From positions 425,188,429-425,252,428 of the forward strand of contig OY856187.1 of NCBI GenBank assembly GCA_963693315.1: a stretch of DNA of 64,000 nucleotides, in the 5' to 3' direction. The position numbers were made by a program, and so were the translations under genes. This DNA is from Diogma glabrata. Its lineage: Eukaryota; Arthropoda; Insecta; Diptera; Cylindrotomidae. Shown here piece by piece: positions 26,801-38,115 of this stretch. The stretch's first letter is position 1; each line of letters opens with the position of its first letter. The notes under the pieces were generated by a model, which saw only the letters and a list, made by a program, of their open reading frames with translations, had not been told where the DNA came from and did not search any database.

Positions 26801-27003
26801 AGGAGCCGAATAATTATCAAACCTGAAAACAATATTCAGTTAAAATACGTCTAATGTAATTTGTTATTGTAAAGAAACAATACTTACACTGTAGGAACAT
26901 ATTCACCGGGAAAACTGTCAGTTGTGTACGATATTAACATACAAGTTTTACCCACTGTCCCATCACCGACAACAACACATTTAATAGGTCTTCCCGATGA
27001 CAT
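23805..27003 (-). CDS. Mtl: Rac/Cdc42-family small GTPase, Mig-2-like (Mtl), three coding exons
   Basis: Coding exons: 27003-26888, 26822-26673 and 24126-23805 (588 bp, 195 aa). All junctions are GT-AG and keep phase (T-V-F-D-N and V-A-S-P-S-S across the joins). The protein starts [21 protein letters not shown]-loop GDGTVGKT is at 13-20, the switch II DTAGQ at 60-64, TKID at 118-121 and SAL at 161-163. The basic tail RRQRK precedes the CVVM prenylation box at 192-195. Overall sequence and length match fly Mtl, a Rac-like switch for actin, cell migration and axon guidance at the membrane. [17 protein letters not shown] fits Mtl better than Rac1 or Cdc42. The ATG directly follows TTTTCTATTAG, a likely acceptor, so a 5' UTR exon probably lies upstream. 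The second intron, 2.5 kb, has taken up two LINE remnants on opposite strands. Confidence 0.96.
24769..25680 (-). pseudogene. 5'-truncated LINE with poly(A) tail, in Mtl intron
   Basis: A minus-strand frame at 25669-25178 (163 codons) gives ...[20 protein letters not shown] and, near the end, [20 protein letters not shown]. This is the typical C-terminus of CR1/jockey-type LINE reverse transcriptases, with the LQ-x-x-QNRAIR and WN-LP segments. About 390 bp of 3' untranslated sequence follows, ending in a long A run (poly-T on the plus strand from 24769). The element is cut off at its 5' end as LINE copies usually are, and lies in the same orientation as the host gene. It is a different family from the copies at 17 and 21 kb. 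Confidence 0.75.
25985..26640 (+). pseudogene. Decayed RTE/BovB-like reverse transcriptase fragment, in Mtl intron
   Basis: Plus strand: [11 protein letters not shown] at about 26006-26037 (catalytic YADD box), then [30 protein letters not shown], a [15 protein letters not shown] stretch and a YGSQTL-like segment. This is the order of the thumb region in RTE-type LINE proteins. There are several frameshifts and stops. A short duplication (TCTGCAAATAG-TCTGC-GGAATTGG) lies at 26035-26075. It lies antisense to Mtl. Confidence 0.65.
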
Positions 27004-27821
27004 CTAATAGAAAATTAAAAAGCAATTCTTAAATTTTAATTAAAATTTGTAAGAAAAATTACGATTTAATTAAAATTATTATGATGATGAATCAAATAAG
27101 TAATAACAAAAAAAATTAAATTATTTCAAAGATAAAAAGAAGGTGGGGATGAATGCACGAGCGAAACAAATGGATAATGACAACGCCTGTACTTTTAATA
27201 ATAAAACAAAAATTATATATTGCTCTTACCGTATTTATATGAGGATATTTTTAAATATACAATAAAAAACTATATATAACAATAAAACAGTTATATATTA
27301 TAAATATCTATGGCACATTAATAATTTTTCTTAAAATGAATTTATATTTTTGCTTGTCACTTTTACTCTTGGTTTCTTGTTTTAACGTAAACGTGAAGTG
27401 ATTAACAAAACTTCTGTCAAAATGATTAGTAAATAGTGTTGCCTGATGATATTGAAATTGACCAAATAGAAAACATTTCGTGCAAACTGTGCCCCGTTCC
27501 AACAATTAAATTGAAAATATAATTAACAAAAGTAAAATGTGAGAAATACAATTGAAATTGATTTTAAAAATATTTTTTAATCTGTATAATTTTTACAATT
27601 ATTTATTTTGCATCGAGGTACAACAAATTGATACCACAACAAAATTTGAATTTCAAATATGTTTACAATATTACTGTGGGGAAAACAATCATTTTTTAAC
27701 ATTGGGGCTTTGAATTTTGAATTATATTGTTTGTACGCCACGTCAGAGTTTCAGTTTAATTCTATGTAAAAATTTACAGGTTTTATTTTTTGATTTTGTA
27801 AATTATCTAAATCATTTCGTT

Positions 27822-29164
27822 TCAACTTTTTAACATAGTTTTTGATGCTCTAAAATTTCAAAATAAATTATAAACTTTTCCAAGAATTAACCTTGATGAA
27901 ACACTTACTTTAAACTATCACAGTGCGTCTTATACTCCATAAGAGTAGTTGCTGGTAAATTTAATATTCGTCGTATAGTATCTCTAATTCTAGCCGTACT
28001 AGCTTGATCTGTTGCCGTTTTGTTCCAAATAGACAATAAATCTTCCTGCAACTCAACGTAAGAAAATTGATAGTTAAAAAAATTGTCGACCTTAAAAATT
28101 GTTAAAGTTTAGAGCCCCACTTACTGGAAATTTAGTTGAAAGCACAACGCCGCATATTTCTGGTCCTACCAAAAATTGTTCACCTAGCATGGCCATACAA
28201 ATATTTTCCCAAGCTCTGTCAATTTTTGCTTTACGTAGCCTTATTACCCATTTGCCACCTTTTGCATTGCCGGGATCTTCCCACATTGGTTTTATTCCAC
28301 TCTGAAATAAGAATTAAAATAAAATCCATATATAAAACAAATAGCTTTGCAAGTTATTTTTTTCTAGAAACTGGTAAAAATACAGCATCTCTTTCAATAT
28401 AAATTTCATTGGAGTAAGAACCAAACAGAAATTTTCTGAACCTTAGGGTTAATTGATGAGCCCATCCTTGATATCGGATTTTTTATCAGTATCATAACTG
28501 TGACTACAACCCATCAAACATTACAAAATAAAATTCTTTACCTTAAACAAGTGTAATTCTCGATACGGTTTAAGAGAGGTAGGTCTTACTAGATGAGTAT
28601 ATAATGACCACCATTGTTCTACAGTGGCACAACGTCCCACCAGATGTAGAGATTTACTGTACTCCTAAAACAAAATTCATATTTATAACTCCGAACTCTA
28701 GACATCATTAATATTTCCAATCAATTCATACTTCTGTAGCATTTATTTGAGCTCCCGTTGGTCTATGTGGACCCTTTTTAGAAAACCATAGGCAATAACT
28801 ATACTGTAATTTATGTTCCCCTGGTGCGATTTCTATTGGTAACAAGTTTTCAACCTCTTCTTCTATTTCACTGTCATCGCTGTCGCTTATGTATGTAGAT
28901 TTTACCCTGTAATTGATCAAAATTAACATTGAATATATTTATTATAGAGGTTTTATATATTTAATTTTAATACAGGTATAAATTATAAAACTATAAAACC
29001 GTGATTTTAAATTGAAAAATTCTTAATTTATAGAATTTAAGTTGAAAAAAAACAGAAATTAAATAACAGCACGTTGACATTTTACAGTGAGGGAGAAAAC
29101 AGAACCTCAAAAAGTTATTCAAAGGCACATTTAATACAACTTACATCTCAAATTTACTAGCCAT
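27822..29164 (-). CDS. eIF4EHP: eIF4E-homologous protein 4EHP (eIF4E2), six exons
   Basis: Exons: 29164-29145, 28906-28732, 28664-28542, 28301-28125, 28045-27909 and, by inference, 27849-27822 (660 bp, 219 aa). All junctions are GT-AG and in phase. The fold is complete: HKLQYSYCLWFSKKG, VEQWWSLYTHLVRP, GIKPMWEDPGNAKGGKWVIR, WENICMAMLGEQF and RIRDTIRRILNLP-T-MEYKTH. W113 (PMWED) is a cap-stacking residue. The position equal to eIF4E Trp56 is Tyr (about residue 67, EYSKS), the class-II hallmark. 4EHP binds the mRNA cap without engaging eIF4G and represses translation with partners such as GIGYF, Bicoid or Brat in flies. The last exon (28 bp after a 59-bp intron, coding KASKTMLKS) is less certain, but an AATAAA at 27787-27782 lies just beyond its stop. 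The gene is tandem with Mtl and divergent from the gene at 30108. Confidence 0.95.
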
Positions 29165-29356
29165 TACTATTCACAGTTAATAACACCTTTTTAATAAATG
29201 TACTATTTAAATTTAATTTATTTTAATATTTTTTATCACAGATTTTCTATTTAACTGGTTTAAATAATTGTATGTTTATTTTTTTTCTCTATATTTCTTC
29301 GAAAAAAGGAGGACAATAGTGTTTAATTACAAAATACAAATACATTTAAGCAATCG

Positions 29357-29905
29357 TATAGGGCGATTTTTCTGTTCCGGTGTTTACCGCAATGGCGCTG
29401 CAAAAAGGGGATAAGAGAATTAATTTAAAAACTTTTATATGGAATTTCATACAAAACACAACTTGAATAATTTTAAGAATTATCTATGAAATTTCTCATT
29501 TTACCACAATTGAACAATTTTAATTTGCTTATGGAGTATTATTGACTATATTTTAAGCGTAATATATAAAATGTTATTCTTAAGTCGCTCAAAAAAGAAA
29601 CATAAAAATTGCCAAAATTTCCCATACAAAGTTGTAGGAAAAATTTAACCTATTTTCGTATTTGTTTTACGGACAGAAGAAAAGAAAATATTTTATATAT
29701 TAAGCTTAATATATAGTCAATAATACTTCATAAACAAATTTAAATTATTTAATTGTAGTAAAATGAGAAATTTCATAGATAACTTTTAAAATTACTCAAA
29801 TTGTGTTTTGTATGGAATTCCATATAAAATTTTTGTGATTTTTTCTCTTATCCCCTTTTTGCAGCGCCATTGCGGTAAACACAGGAACAGAAAAATCGCC
29901 CTATA
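29357..29905. mobile_element. Foldback-type MITE in the 4EHP/POLR1D-like intergenic region
   Basis: TATAGGGCGATTTTTCTGTT at 29357 is mirrored by AACAGAAAAATCGCCCTATA ending at 29905. The arms run inward for over 200 bp through ACCGCAATGGCGCTGCAAAA and AAGAGAA, with small differences. The 549-bp element is non-coding. It fills most of the space between two divergent genes, so it probably sits near or within their promoter regions. Confidence 0.88.
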
Positions 29906-30107
29906 GAGCTTTTTGTAGAAATCACAATGGTAATTTTGTAGACTTTCATTTCGATTAGTTTCGAGAGTAATATTCTTTCTATTAGAAAGTGACATCTATT
30001 AATCAAAACTTGTTTTTTTTGACATTTTCATTATTTTGGTAAACAAAAATATAGTTTTGTTAGAAGTGAAATTTATTATACAAAACATATAAAAAGAAAG
30101 CATATAA

Positions 30108-30519
30108 ATGGCTGAAAAAATAAAAGAACAACAAGATGAATGTAAAATCCCGAAGAAGAATCCCGTTTTATCGCAATATGATGATGTATTAACAAGGTAC
30201 AATTGTTTTTTATGTGTTGAAAACTATATCTAGACATTTTTATTTTCACAATTGTAGAATGGCAATAGATGAAATAAAAAGAGAAATATCTGGCGCAAGC
30301 TTATCGGAATCAAAACCGGATGCATCAAAATCATTACATTTAAAAACAAACAAAAGATTCCTTCAAAATACAATTCGTAATGCAGTTAATCATAATACGA
30401 GAAAAACAAATAAATGTAAGGAATTCGCGAAGAAAAAATTCATAGAAACACTTCGAGAGAGATCCCAAATCTCTGATGAAAAGTACAAACGAAAATACGA
30501 TGTTATTTTGATTGATTAG
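30108..30519 (+). CDS. Small protein resembling POLR1D isoform 2 / POLR1D-like
   Basis: Two exons, 30108-30196 and 30258-30519, joined by a 61-bp GT-AG intron within an Arg codon (AG|A), giving 116 aa. The N-terminus reads MAEKIKEQQDECKIPKKNPV. The middle has LKTNKRFLQNTIRNAV, which resembles the TNKRFLINTIKN core I recall from the short POLR1D isoform-2 protein of vertebrates and its insect homologs. The protein is very basic and hydrophilic, with no signal peptide or membrane segment. POLR1D is best known as the AC19 subunit of RNA polymerases I and III, but the isoform-2 product shares little of that fold and its job is poorly known. The start ATG is preceded by ATATAA A and lies 940 bp from the 4EHP start. 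Gene reality is well supported by the phase-preserving splice; the family name is tentative. Confidence 0.8.
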
Positions 30520-31199
30520 AATAAGCACTACGTTTAATAACTTTTATTAACATATAGTGTAAATATTGAAGAAGGAAGATAAAAATTGTTATATTATTTC
30601 TATGATTTTAAATTTTTGACTAAATCTATGGATTTGAATTCATGGAATAATGGTATACTTGAGAAAAATTAACTGAATAATTCAAATATGATATAAAATG
30701 GAGTTGCTATCCTTATCATAAATATATTCAAACTTTCAAATTTTATAGTCAATATTTTCATGCACACACCGATTCACAAGTAAAACTGGGAAAATCATGT
30801 GTTTGAGGCATGAGAGATCTAAGTACATCCGGGCACTGCTGGTGACGATATTTATGGGAGAACAGTAATGATGAAAGCAATCAAGATTTGATGTCAAATT
30901 TCAATCACGAACTGAGTCTGTGGCAATAACTTCCGAAAATTATTTGTATTTGAAAAGTTAAACTCCTGTTTTTGAAAATGAAAGAAAAGTTGCCTGGAAT
31001 CAAAAACATTGATTGTCATTATTTCTTCAAAAATTGATTCATTCGTTTTTTCATTGATATTAAGATTTATATTGTTTGTTTTCCTTTTATTAAAACAACA
31101 TTAATTGTTAATTATTTATAAAACAATTTAATTCGAAAAATTTAACAATTTTAATTTATATTAACAACTATAATATGTAAAGTTCAACAGCTTTATCAC
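30520..31199. other. Intergenic A+T-rich stretch, nothing recognised
   Basis: This contains the probable 3' untranslated region of the gene ending at 30519, then sequence with no frame or repeat I can name before the G+C-richer 5' region of the LINE begins near 31200. Confidence 0.4.
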
Positions 31200-34100
31200 A
31201 GGAATCAAAAATAAAATTAATAGTCTCCAGAACAACCTTGTTTGGATTCAAAGACCCAAACACTCGCTCTGGAGGCCCCGTTGGACGCCATCTTGTAGTG
31301 AGAGGTTTTTCTGGTAGACCGTGAAGGTCTACCATTTGGTTTTGCACGCCATCGAACCCTGCGCTAGCTCACTCGAGCGAATTTTCTATAGACCAACCTC
31401 TTTACAAGAAATTTAAAACTAAAACTATTTAGAAATTTAAAACTAAAACTTTAAAACTATTGTGCTTAAATCAACACTTAACTCGCGAAATGGTTTGAAC
31501 GTTGGTCACCTCAACGCTCAGAGTATTATCAAGAAAATTGATGAAATTAAAATGATCTTTGAAGACGTGAACATACATGTAATTTGTGTCTCCGAAACCT
31601 GGTTGAAATCATATATATTTCCAGTAAAGCAATTTCAGTTGAAGGTTTTAGTGTACTTCGACGTGGTGGGGGAGTGTGTATTTTCGTTCGATCTTTTATC
31701 CCAACCCGAGTCGTGTATGAATCAAATAATGCCAGATTCAATGTCTTATGCATTGAAATGTATATTTCTGGTGAAAAGATTCTCCTGAGTGCTGTTTATA
31801 ACCCTCCTGATAACGACTTCATTGCTGAACTAGATAAGATTCTGAATGATTTTTCATTAACCTATTCCGACTTCATCCTGGTCGGTGATTTCAACTACAA
31901 CATGTCATCGGTGACATCTGATACAACTAAATTGAATGACCTCCTAACCAGATTCTCCATCAAACTCTGCAATTCGATACCGACGCATTTTACGTCCACG
32001 TCTTCTACTCTACTAGGCCTTGTACTTTGTAATTCTGACAGAGTCTCTTTTTTCAATCAAATTTCGATCCCAGGTATTTCGCGACATGATCTGGTATTCT
32101 TTTCATATAGTCTCATCGTTCCTGAAGTTTCAAGTACCATTGCTTTTAGAGATTTTAATAATATTGATAATGAACAATTGATTGCATATTGCTGCAGTTT
32201 ACCATGGATCCAAATTTATGAAATCGCTGATATTGACCAGCAACTTCTATATTTCAACAGCCTAATTATTGATATATTTGAAAAGTTTGTTCCCGTCAAA
32301 ACTGTCACAATTAACCCAAAGAAACCTAAGTGGCTTACCACTGAAATTAAAGAGGCTATCAAGAAAAGGGACATTGCCTATAAAAAATGGACAAGATTTC
32401 GAGAACGTGTCTCAGATGGTTATCCTATACATGTCTACGGAACAGAGTGACTTCCCTTAAACGTTCTGCTAACAACGAATTCTTGAAACATAAGCTTGAT
32501 CCTAAACAGAACTCGAAGGTCTTCTGGAAAAATGTAAAAAGTCTGGGTATAGGTAAAAGCGAAGTAGACTCGAATATTGTATTCTCTTGAACTTGAATGA
32601 TTACTACTGTTCATCTGCAATCAGTGCATCGGGCAATACACAATCTCGAGCCACACCTAGTAATGAAGACATCGACTTTCAGGATACCGATTTTGACCAA
32701 CCAAATCTATCTTTTGTCAATATTACTCATGATGATCTCTTAAAGGCCTTGTATTCGTATTTGCTGTAGGGCTATTTTGCTGTATCCGTATTTGCTGTAG
32801 GGCTAGATAATATATCACTGAAATTCATAAAACTCATTTTTCCTGAAATATCAACTTACCTTCTTTATATATTTAACAACATCTTAACTAAGTCTTATTT
32901 TCCGGAAAGTTGGAAGGTGGCTAAGGTGACGCCAATCCCCAAAGTAAAAGACCCAGCAGATGTCCGATTATCGACCAATTAGTGTCTTACCTACTCTTTC
33001 CAAAGCTTTTGAAATTATAATCAAAAACCAAATAATGGCTTATCTTAATCATAATAATCTCCTGACTGAATTCCAATCAGCGTATCGAACCATGCATAGT
33101 AACACTTCTGTACTTCTTCAAATTACTGATGACATACGTCGTAATGCAGATAAGGACAAATTCACGGTGTTGGTATTACTGGATTTCTCGAAAGCATTTG
33201 ATTGTATAAATCATAATAAACTGTGCCGGAAACTATCCCTACTTTTCAATTTTTCTCCAACTGCCTGTAAACTAATTTATTCATATCTCTCAAATAGATC
33301 TCAAATCGTCGAGGCCACTGGGATACAATTGGACCGTAAGCCCCTCACGTGTGGAGTACCACAGGGCTCTGTTCTTGGGCCACTGTTGTTCTCATTATTC
33401 ATCAACGATATTGGAGCATGCATCAAATTCTGTAAGTTCCATCTGTATGCTGATGATTTACAGATCTACATCTGTGACGCTACCCCCAATAAACTAATTT
33501 GCATTGATAGATTAAACGAGGATCTACAGAATATTTTAAATTGGTCTCTAGAAAATGACTTACGGCTGAACGTAAAGAAAACACAAGCTATTATTATATA
33601 CAAAAGCAAGCTTGATTATACCAGTTTCCCAAGTGTAACCCTAAACAATGAAACCGTTAACTATTCTGAAACAGTAAGAAAACTAGGTCTACTTATGGAT
33701 CAAACGCTCTCATGGGACGAGCATGTGAATGGGGTGTGTAGTCGTGTACATGGCACCCTGCGAGCTCTGTGGAGTTTGACAAGTTTTGCTGACCCTCTAC
33801 TTAAACATAGATTGTTCATAGCATTCATATTGCCGCACTTTACCTACTGTGATGTAGTTTTATTTGGGATGCTAGAGAACTGCAGGCATAAACTTTTCAT
33901 GCTGTTTAATACATGTGTTCGATATATTTATGGGTTACGTAAATTTGACCACATTTCTAGGTTTAGGAACTCGCTGTTAGGATGTAGCATTAATAAATAC
34001 CTGGAATTCCGTTGTTGCTTATGTGTTCACAGCATTTTACGAAATCAAGCTCCAGCTTATCTATTTAATAAATTGCAACTATCGCAATCGGAGAGAACGA

Positions 34101-34554
34101 ACAATTTAATTTTACCAATCAACAGATACAATATTCTTAACTCGTCCTTTTTTGTTCTTGGAGTGAGCAAGTATAATGAAACCAAGTCATATTAAATTAA
34201 GTGGTTCCACAAATTCATTTAAAAAACAATATAAAATACACTATCTTTTTGAAAATCGTTTGAATGAATCAAATGATCATTTTACTTCAATTGAATGAAT
34301 CCTTTTATTTCAATTTTTAAAGTCGTTTCTGTGATATTTAATTTGATTCTTATTTGTTTTATTATAATATTTTATTTAACTACTATCATTATTATAATTG
34401 GTTTCTAATGTAATATTTTTAGTATATATGTTGCATAATTTTTTAGCATACTCTAAATTTATACTTGTAACGTCTTTGTTAACGTAAGTTGGATGTTTTA
34501 TACCTATAATGTATACATAAGCCTCGGCTTAATTACAGTAATAATAATAATAAA
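31200..34554 (+). mobile_element. Nearly full-length non-LTR retrotransposon with (TAA)n tail
   Basis: About 260 bp of G+C-richer 5' sequence leads into one long coding region (endonuclease, linker, reverse transcriptase), then about 360 bp of 3' UTR ending in TAATAATAATAATAA at 34539-34554. A (TAA)n 3' end instead of poly(A) is known from the I element and some relatives, and the protein is of the jockey/I/CR1 superfamily. No ORF1 (gag-like) is visible upstream, so the copy is 5'-truncated or the family has one ORF. No target duplication could be identified. Confidence 0.88.
31462..34195 (+). pseudogene. LINE endonuclease-reverse transcriptase with frame breaks
   Basis: The endonuclease opens with LNVGHLNAQSIIKKIDEIKM and ICVSETWL (31490-31610), shifts frame, and continues in a 288-codon frame (31584-32450) with LLSAVYNPP, FILVGDFNYN and GISRHDLVFF (the SDH-type catalytic box with R before H). 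The linker (FLKHKLDPKQNSKVFWKNVK) is in a third frame. The reverse transcriptase is intact from 32960 to 34195: DYRPISVLPTLSKAFE, LVLLDFSKAFDCINH, CGVPQGSVLGPLLFSLFIND, FHLYADDLQIY and the LGLLMDQTLSWDEHV segment. Breaks occur near 31600, 32440, 32585, 32770 and 32955. At 32752-32804 the motif CGTATTTGCTGTAGGGCT occurs twice in tandem, a small local duplication. The catalytic YADD is preserved. It cannot make a full protein as it stands. Confidence 0.93.
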
Positions 34555-34646
34555 AGAAAACAAACGAAGCGTGCCTTAAACATCACCCAGGTGCTCCAGA
34601 AGGGAGAACTGCCGGTCACAACTGTCCCTAACTTTAAAATACGTTA

Positions 34647-35149
34647 GCCCTGCATTACCTGCAATTGAATCCTATTAAATCCAATATAATTTCAATAGGA
34701 TTAAATCGGATTGAATTGGTTTAATAGGCAGACTTCGATCTACCAATTAAAATTCAATCGGAATGAATGGGATTTAACAGGAAAAGAGGTTCTGTAGGAT
34801 TCTAAAGGAAATTTCCAATTGAATTTCAATCGGAAATTAAGAGATTCAATAGGAAAAAGGAACTTAGAAAAAAATTAAACAATCTTATAAATTTAACAGG
34901 ATTTAAGTGGAAAAGATTTAATAAGAATGAATAGGATTAATCGGAATTCTGCAATGGAAATTTCCAATTGATTCCTATTTTCTATAGATTCCGGTTGAAA
35001 AATAAAATAGAAATATTTAACAGGAATGAATAGGATTGTATTGGAAATAGATTTTTGAATAGGAATTAATTGAAAATTCCCAATGCAGAATTCCGATTAA
35101 TCCAATTAATTTTTCTCAATTGGTTTCAATTGGAAAGTTTATCCAGGGG
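34647..35149. mobile_element. MITE, diverged copy of the 36852-37375 family
   Basis: Ends GCCCTGCATTACCTGCAATT and AATTGGAAAGTTTATCCAGGGG are degraded versions of the cleaner CCCTGGTTAAACATTCCAAT ends of the second copy. The whole sequence matches that copy in reverse complement, through AACAGGAAAAGAGGTTCTGT and CTTATAAATTTAACAGG. Internally it repeats words such as AATAGGATTAATCGGAATTC and ATTGGAAATTTCC in both orientations. Confidence 0.8.
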
Positions 35150-36851
35150 TAACAAAAAAACAAATAATAAAGCATAAAGTAAACTTCCCTTTTTTAGTTG
35201 ATTGCTGAATTTTTCCCTGTACCATCCGAATCATCCGTTTTCGCCAAATCATCAAAATCCAAAACGTTGATATCGAACTATGGATATCAGATCGATCTCG
35301 TTCAGATTATCAGCATCAGTGCAATCAATTAATAAAAAAAACATCCATTAATGGGCGGTACAATCGATTATTTATATTTTATTATTAGACCACCTTCACC
35401 ATTCTACATATAATTTTGGAGTTAAGATAAGCCTTTTAACAATAGGACACTTATCCAATTTAACTATAACTAACTTGCGTATTATACTAAACATTTTGTT
35501 CTATTTATATCGGTTCATCCAACTTTTATTTGTATTTATTAGTAACCACTTTTCACAAATTGCACAAAAGGAACTATTTTGAAATTTTATTCTCATTTAT
35601 AGTTTAAATTTGTCATCCCGACAACACTGTTCCAACTCAAAAAACGAATTTATACCGACCCAACATCTCAAAACTCACTAACGAATCAACTCCATATTCC
35701 AAAACTGACTAAAAAATGACCAATTAACTTAACTGCCACCAACTAACTGAATAATTAAAAACAAAACAATTGCAATTTATGAGTACGAGCAAAAAATCCG
35801 ATCAGCATAAATTTTCTTTAATCGGTAAATGGTCTATTCTGCAATTATTTCTCTGGGAATTTTCATTATTATGAAAAAAAATTAAAAATTAAAGTTAAAA
35901 AAAAAATAAGTTGATACGTTGCTTCCGGGAGGAAATTTTATAAGTGTTTTAAATGATTGTGTTATTACACACAATTGGGTTGAGAAGTACAGTGACTTCG
36001 AAGCTCTCTATAGTATATTACTATAGGTAAAGAGGACGGAAATGGAAGCACAACATACTTGGAAGATCTTGCCCGTTACAAATTAGCATTATACTAACTT
36101 AATGTAAGTCACAGCCACTCTCATATAATCACAACAGCAAATCCCAAAAATATAAAAATATCCTATAGAAATATTAAATAAACAAAAGAAAATGTATTTC
36201 TCTCTTTGCGTTTTTATTTTTTTTTTCGCAAAAATTAAAAACATGTTGTTTTGAATGTTTGTTGTTGTTGTTTTGGAAATTCATTATTGTTTTGAATTAG
36301 GGAATAGTTTCTTTGAGATTTTGGAATATTTGGAAGTGGTTTAGTTGAAATAAATATATGTACATAATTATATTGATTACACATTTACAAAAGTTTTTTA
36401 TAAAAAGATAGATATGTGTATTGTATTTGAGGTGTAAAAGTTGTTTGATGTTGTTGTTAATTATAAATTATCTGTGGTAGTATTGCAGTTGTGACGTAGT
36501 TAGAACGTTAATCCATCAAAGGATTTAATATGTTATTAAGGAATTTTAACCAAATTAAACAAAGCTATTCCAAAATTGCATTGATAAAGTAGTTTCCGTT
36601 TATGTATAAATTTTTGGGATCATTCTGTTGCTACTTAAATTTTTTATTTAACCTAATCGGACATATCCAATTCGTTTTGTACACAAAGCTGTCTGGTCCC
36701 GAAATCTACCTATTTCTATCGGATATACGTGCCGCTTGGACTTTTTTTATATGAAATGTTATAGTTTCGGTTGTGCGTTTTGATTAAAAAATTTGTGTTT
36801 GAGTATTCGACAAAGAATTTATTAATAATTATGTTCATTATTTGTTAACAA
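35150..36851. other. Spacer between two opposed MITE copies; nothing coding recognised
   Basis: This is A+T-rich DNA. The 68-bp block 36681-36748 is the second copy of the repeat at 14509-14577. I see no exon or RNA gene. Confidence 0.45.
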
Positions 36852-37375
36852 CCCTGGTTAAACATTCCAATTGAAAAAAATTAATTGGATTAATCGGAAT
36901 TCTGCATTGGGAATTTTCAATTAATTCCTATTCAAAAAATCTATTTCCAATACAATCCTATTCATTCCTGTTAAATATCTCTAATTTATTTTTCAACCGA
37001 AATGGATAGGATTCTATAGGAAATGTATATAAATAGGAATTAATTGGAAATTTCCATTGCAGAATTCCGATTAATCCTATTCATTCCTATTAAATCTTTT
37101 CCAATTAAATCCTGTTAAATTTATAAGATTGTTTAATTTTTTTCTAAGTTCCTTTTTCCTATTGAATCTCTTAATTTCCGATTGAAATTCAATTGGAAAT
37201 TTCCTTTAGAATCCTACAGAACCTCTTTTCCTGTTAAATCCCATTCATTCCGATTGAATTTTAATTGGTAGATCGAAGTGTTCCTTTTAAACCAAATCAA
37301 TCCAATTTAATCCTATTGAAATTATATTGGATTTAATAGGATTCAATAGGTTTGAATTGGAATGTTTAACCAGGG
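36852..37375. mobile_element. MITE with CCCTGGTTAAACATTCCAAT ends
   Basis: CCCTGGTTAAACATTCCAAT at 36852 is mirrored by ATTGGAATGTTTAACCAGGG ending at 37375, so the 524-bp unit has clean terminal inverted repeats. The interior is built from short words of the AATCCTATTCATTCCTGTTAAAT type, repeated in both orientations. The related copy at 34647-35149 lies in reverse orientation 1.7 kb away. Non-coding; superfamily unassigned. Confidence 0.9.
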
Positions 37376-37689
37376 AAACAGTGCCAATGTTCAAGTATAA
37401 ATGTTAAAAATAATTAATGTAATAATTAATTAATAATTAATAAAAGTTAATTAATGATACATTACATATCCCGGTGGAAAGTGTTTCATTTCCGTGTAGC
37501 GCCTTTTATTATTTAAGGATTTTTAAAGAATCATTTTAAGAGGCGGCTATGCAATTTCTACCGCGGTTGGTTTAGTATTTTATTCAAATACAAGAATTTA
37601 AAATAAATTTAAAACATGAACATGATTTATATTCGAATTTAGATATTTTTATATTACTTTGTTTATTATTGATGTTAGAACTTAATTTT

Positions 37690-37885
37690 TGGTTTCTTTT
37701 ATTTTAAAATTTGGTTTTGGTTTCGGTTTTGGTTTAATAATTTTTAGAATGTGGTTACGGTTATGGTTTTGGTTTCGATTATTTTTAAAACGTGGTTTTG
37801 GTTTCGGTTTTGACCATTTTTAGAATGATAACAATCATTTTGGTTTTACTGATTTTGTGTGGTTTTCTGGTTTTGGTTACCAAAA
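37690..37885. repeat. Degenerate GGTTTT/GGTTTC-rich tract
   Basis: Plus strand: irregular runs of TTTTGGTTTCGGTTTTGG separated by A+T-rich linkers that themselves repeat (AATTTTTAGAATG and TTATTTTTAAAACG). A minisatellite of about 60 bp built on a 6-bp motif is the simplest reading. It lies 230 bp past the stop codon of the chloride-channel gene. Confidence 0.65.
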
Positions 37886-38115
37886 ACCGGTTTGTAGCCC
37901 TGTTGAAAAGGAAACAAATTTATTGATACCGAATTGACTGTTTTCAGTAAAGCTTTGAGCAAAAACTATTAATGAAATGAAAAGCTTAAATAAATGCAAC
38001 ATCAAAGTCTTCGTTATTTCGTTATATTTATTATTCTTTACTTCTTTGAAAAATTGTTTATGCATTACAATAAACGTAATACGAGTACAAGTAATAAAAC
38101 TTAAACTTATTTGTC

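Noticed and set aside
28099..28402. Plus-strand frames over the 4EHP exons
   Set aside because: They are shadows of the minus-strand exon 28301-28125, which has clear eIF4E-family sequence and splice sites.
31547..31753. Minus-strand frame over the LINE endonuclease
   Set aside because: It is antisense to clear endonuclease motifs and has no meaning of its own.
37690..37885. Interstitial telomere repeat
   Set aside because: The GGTTTT/GGTTTC words are irregular and do not match the insect TTAGG telomere unit.
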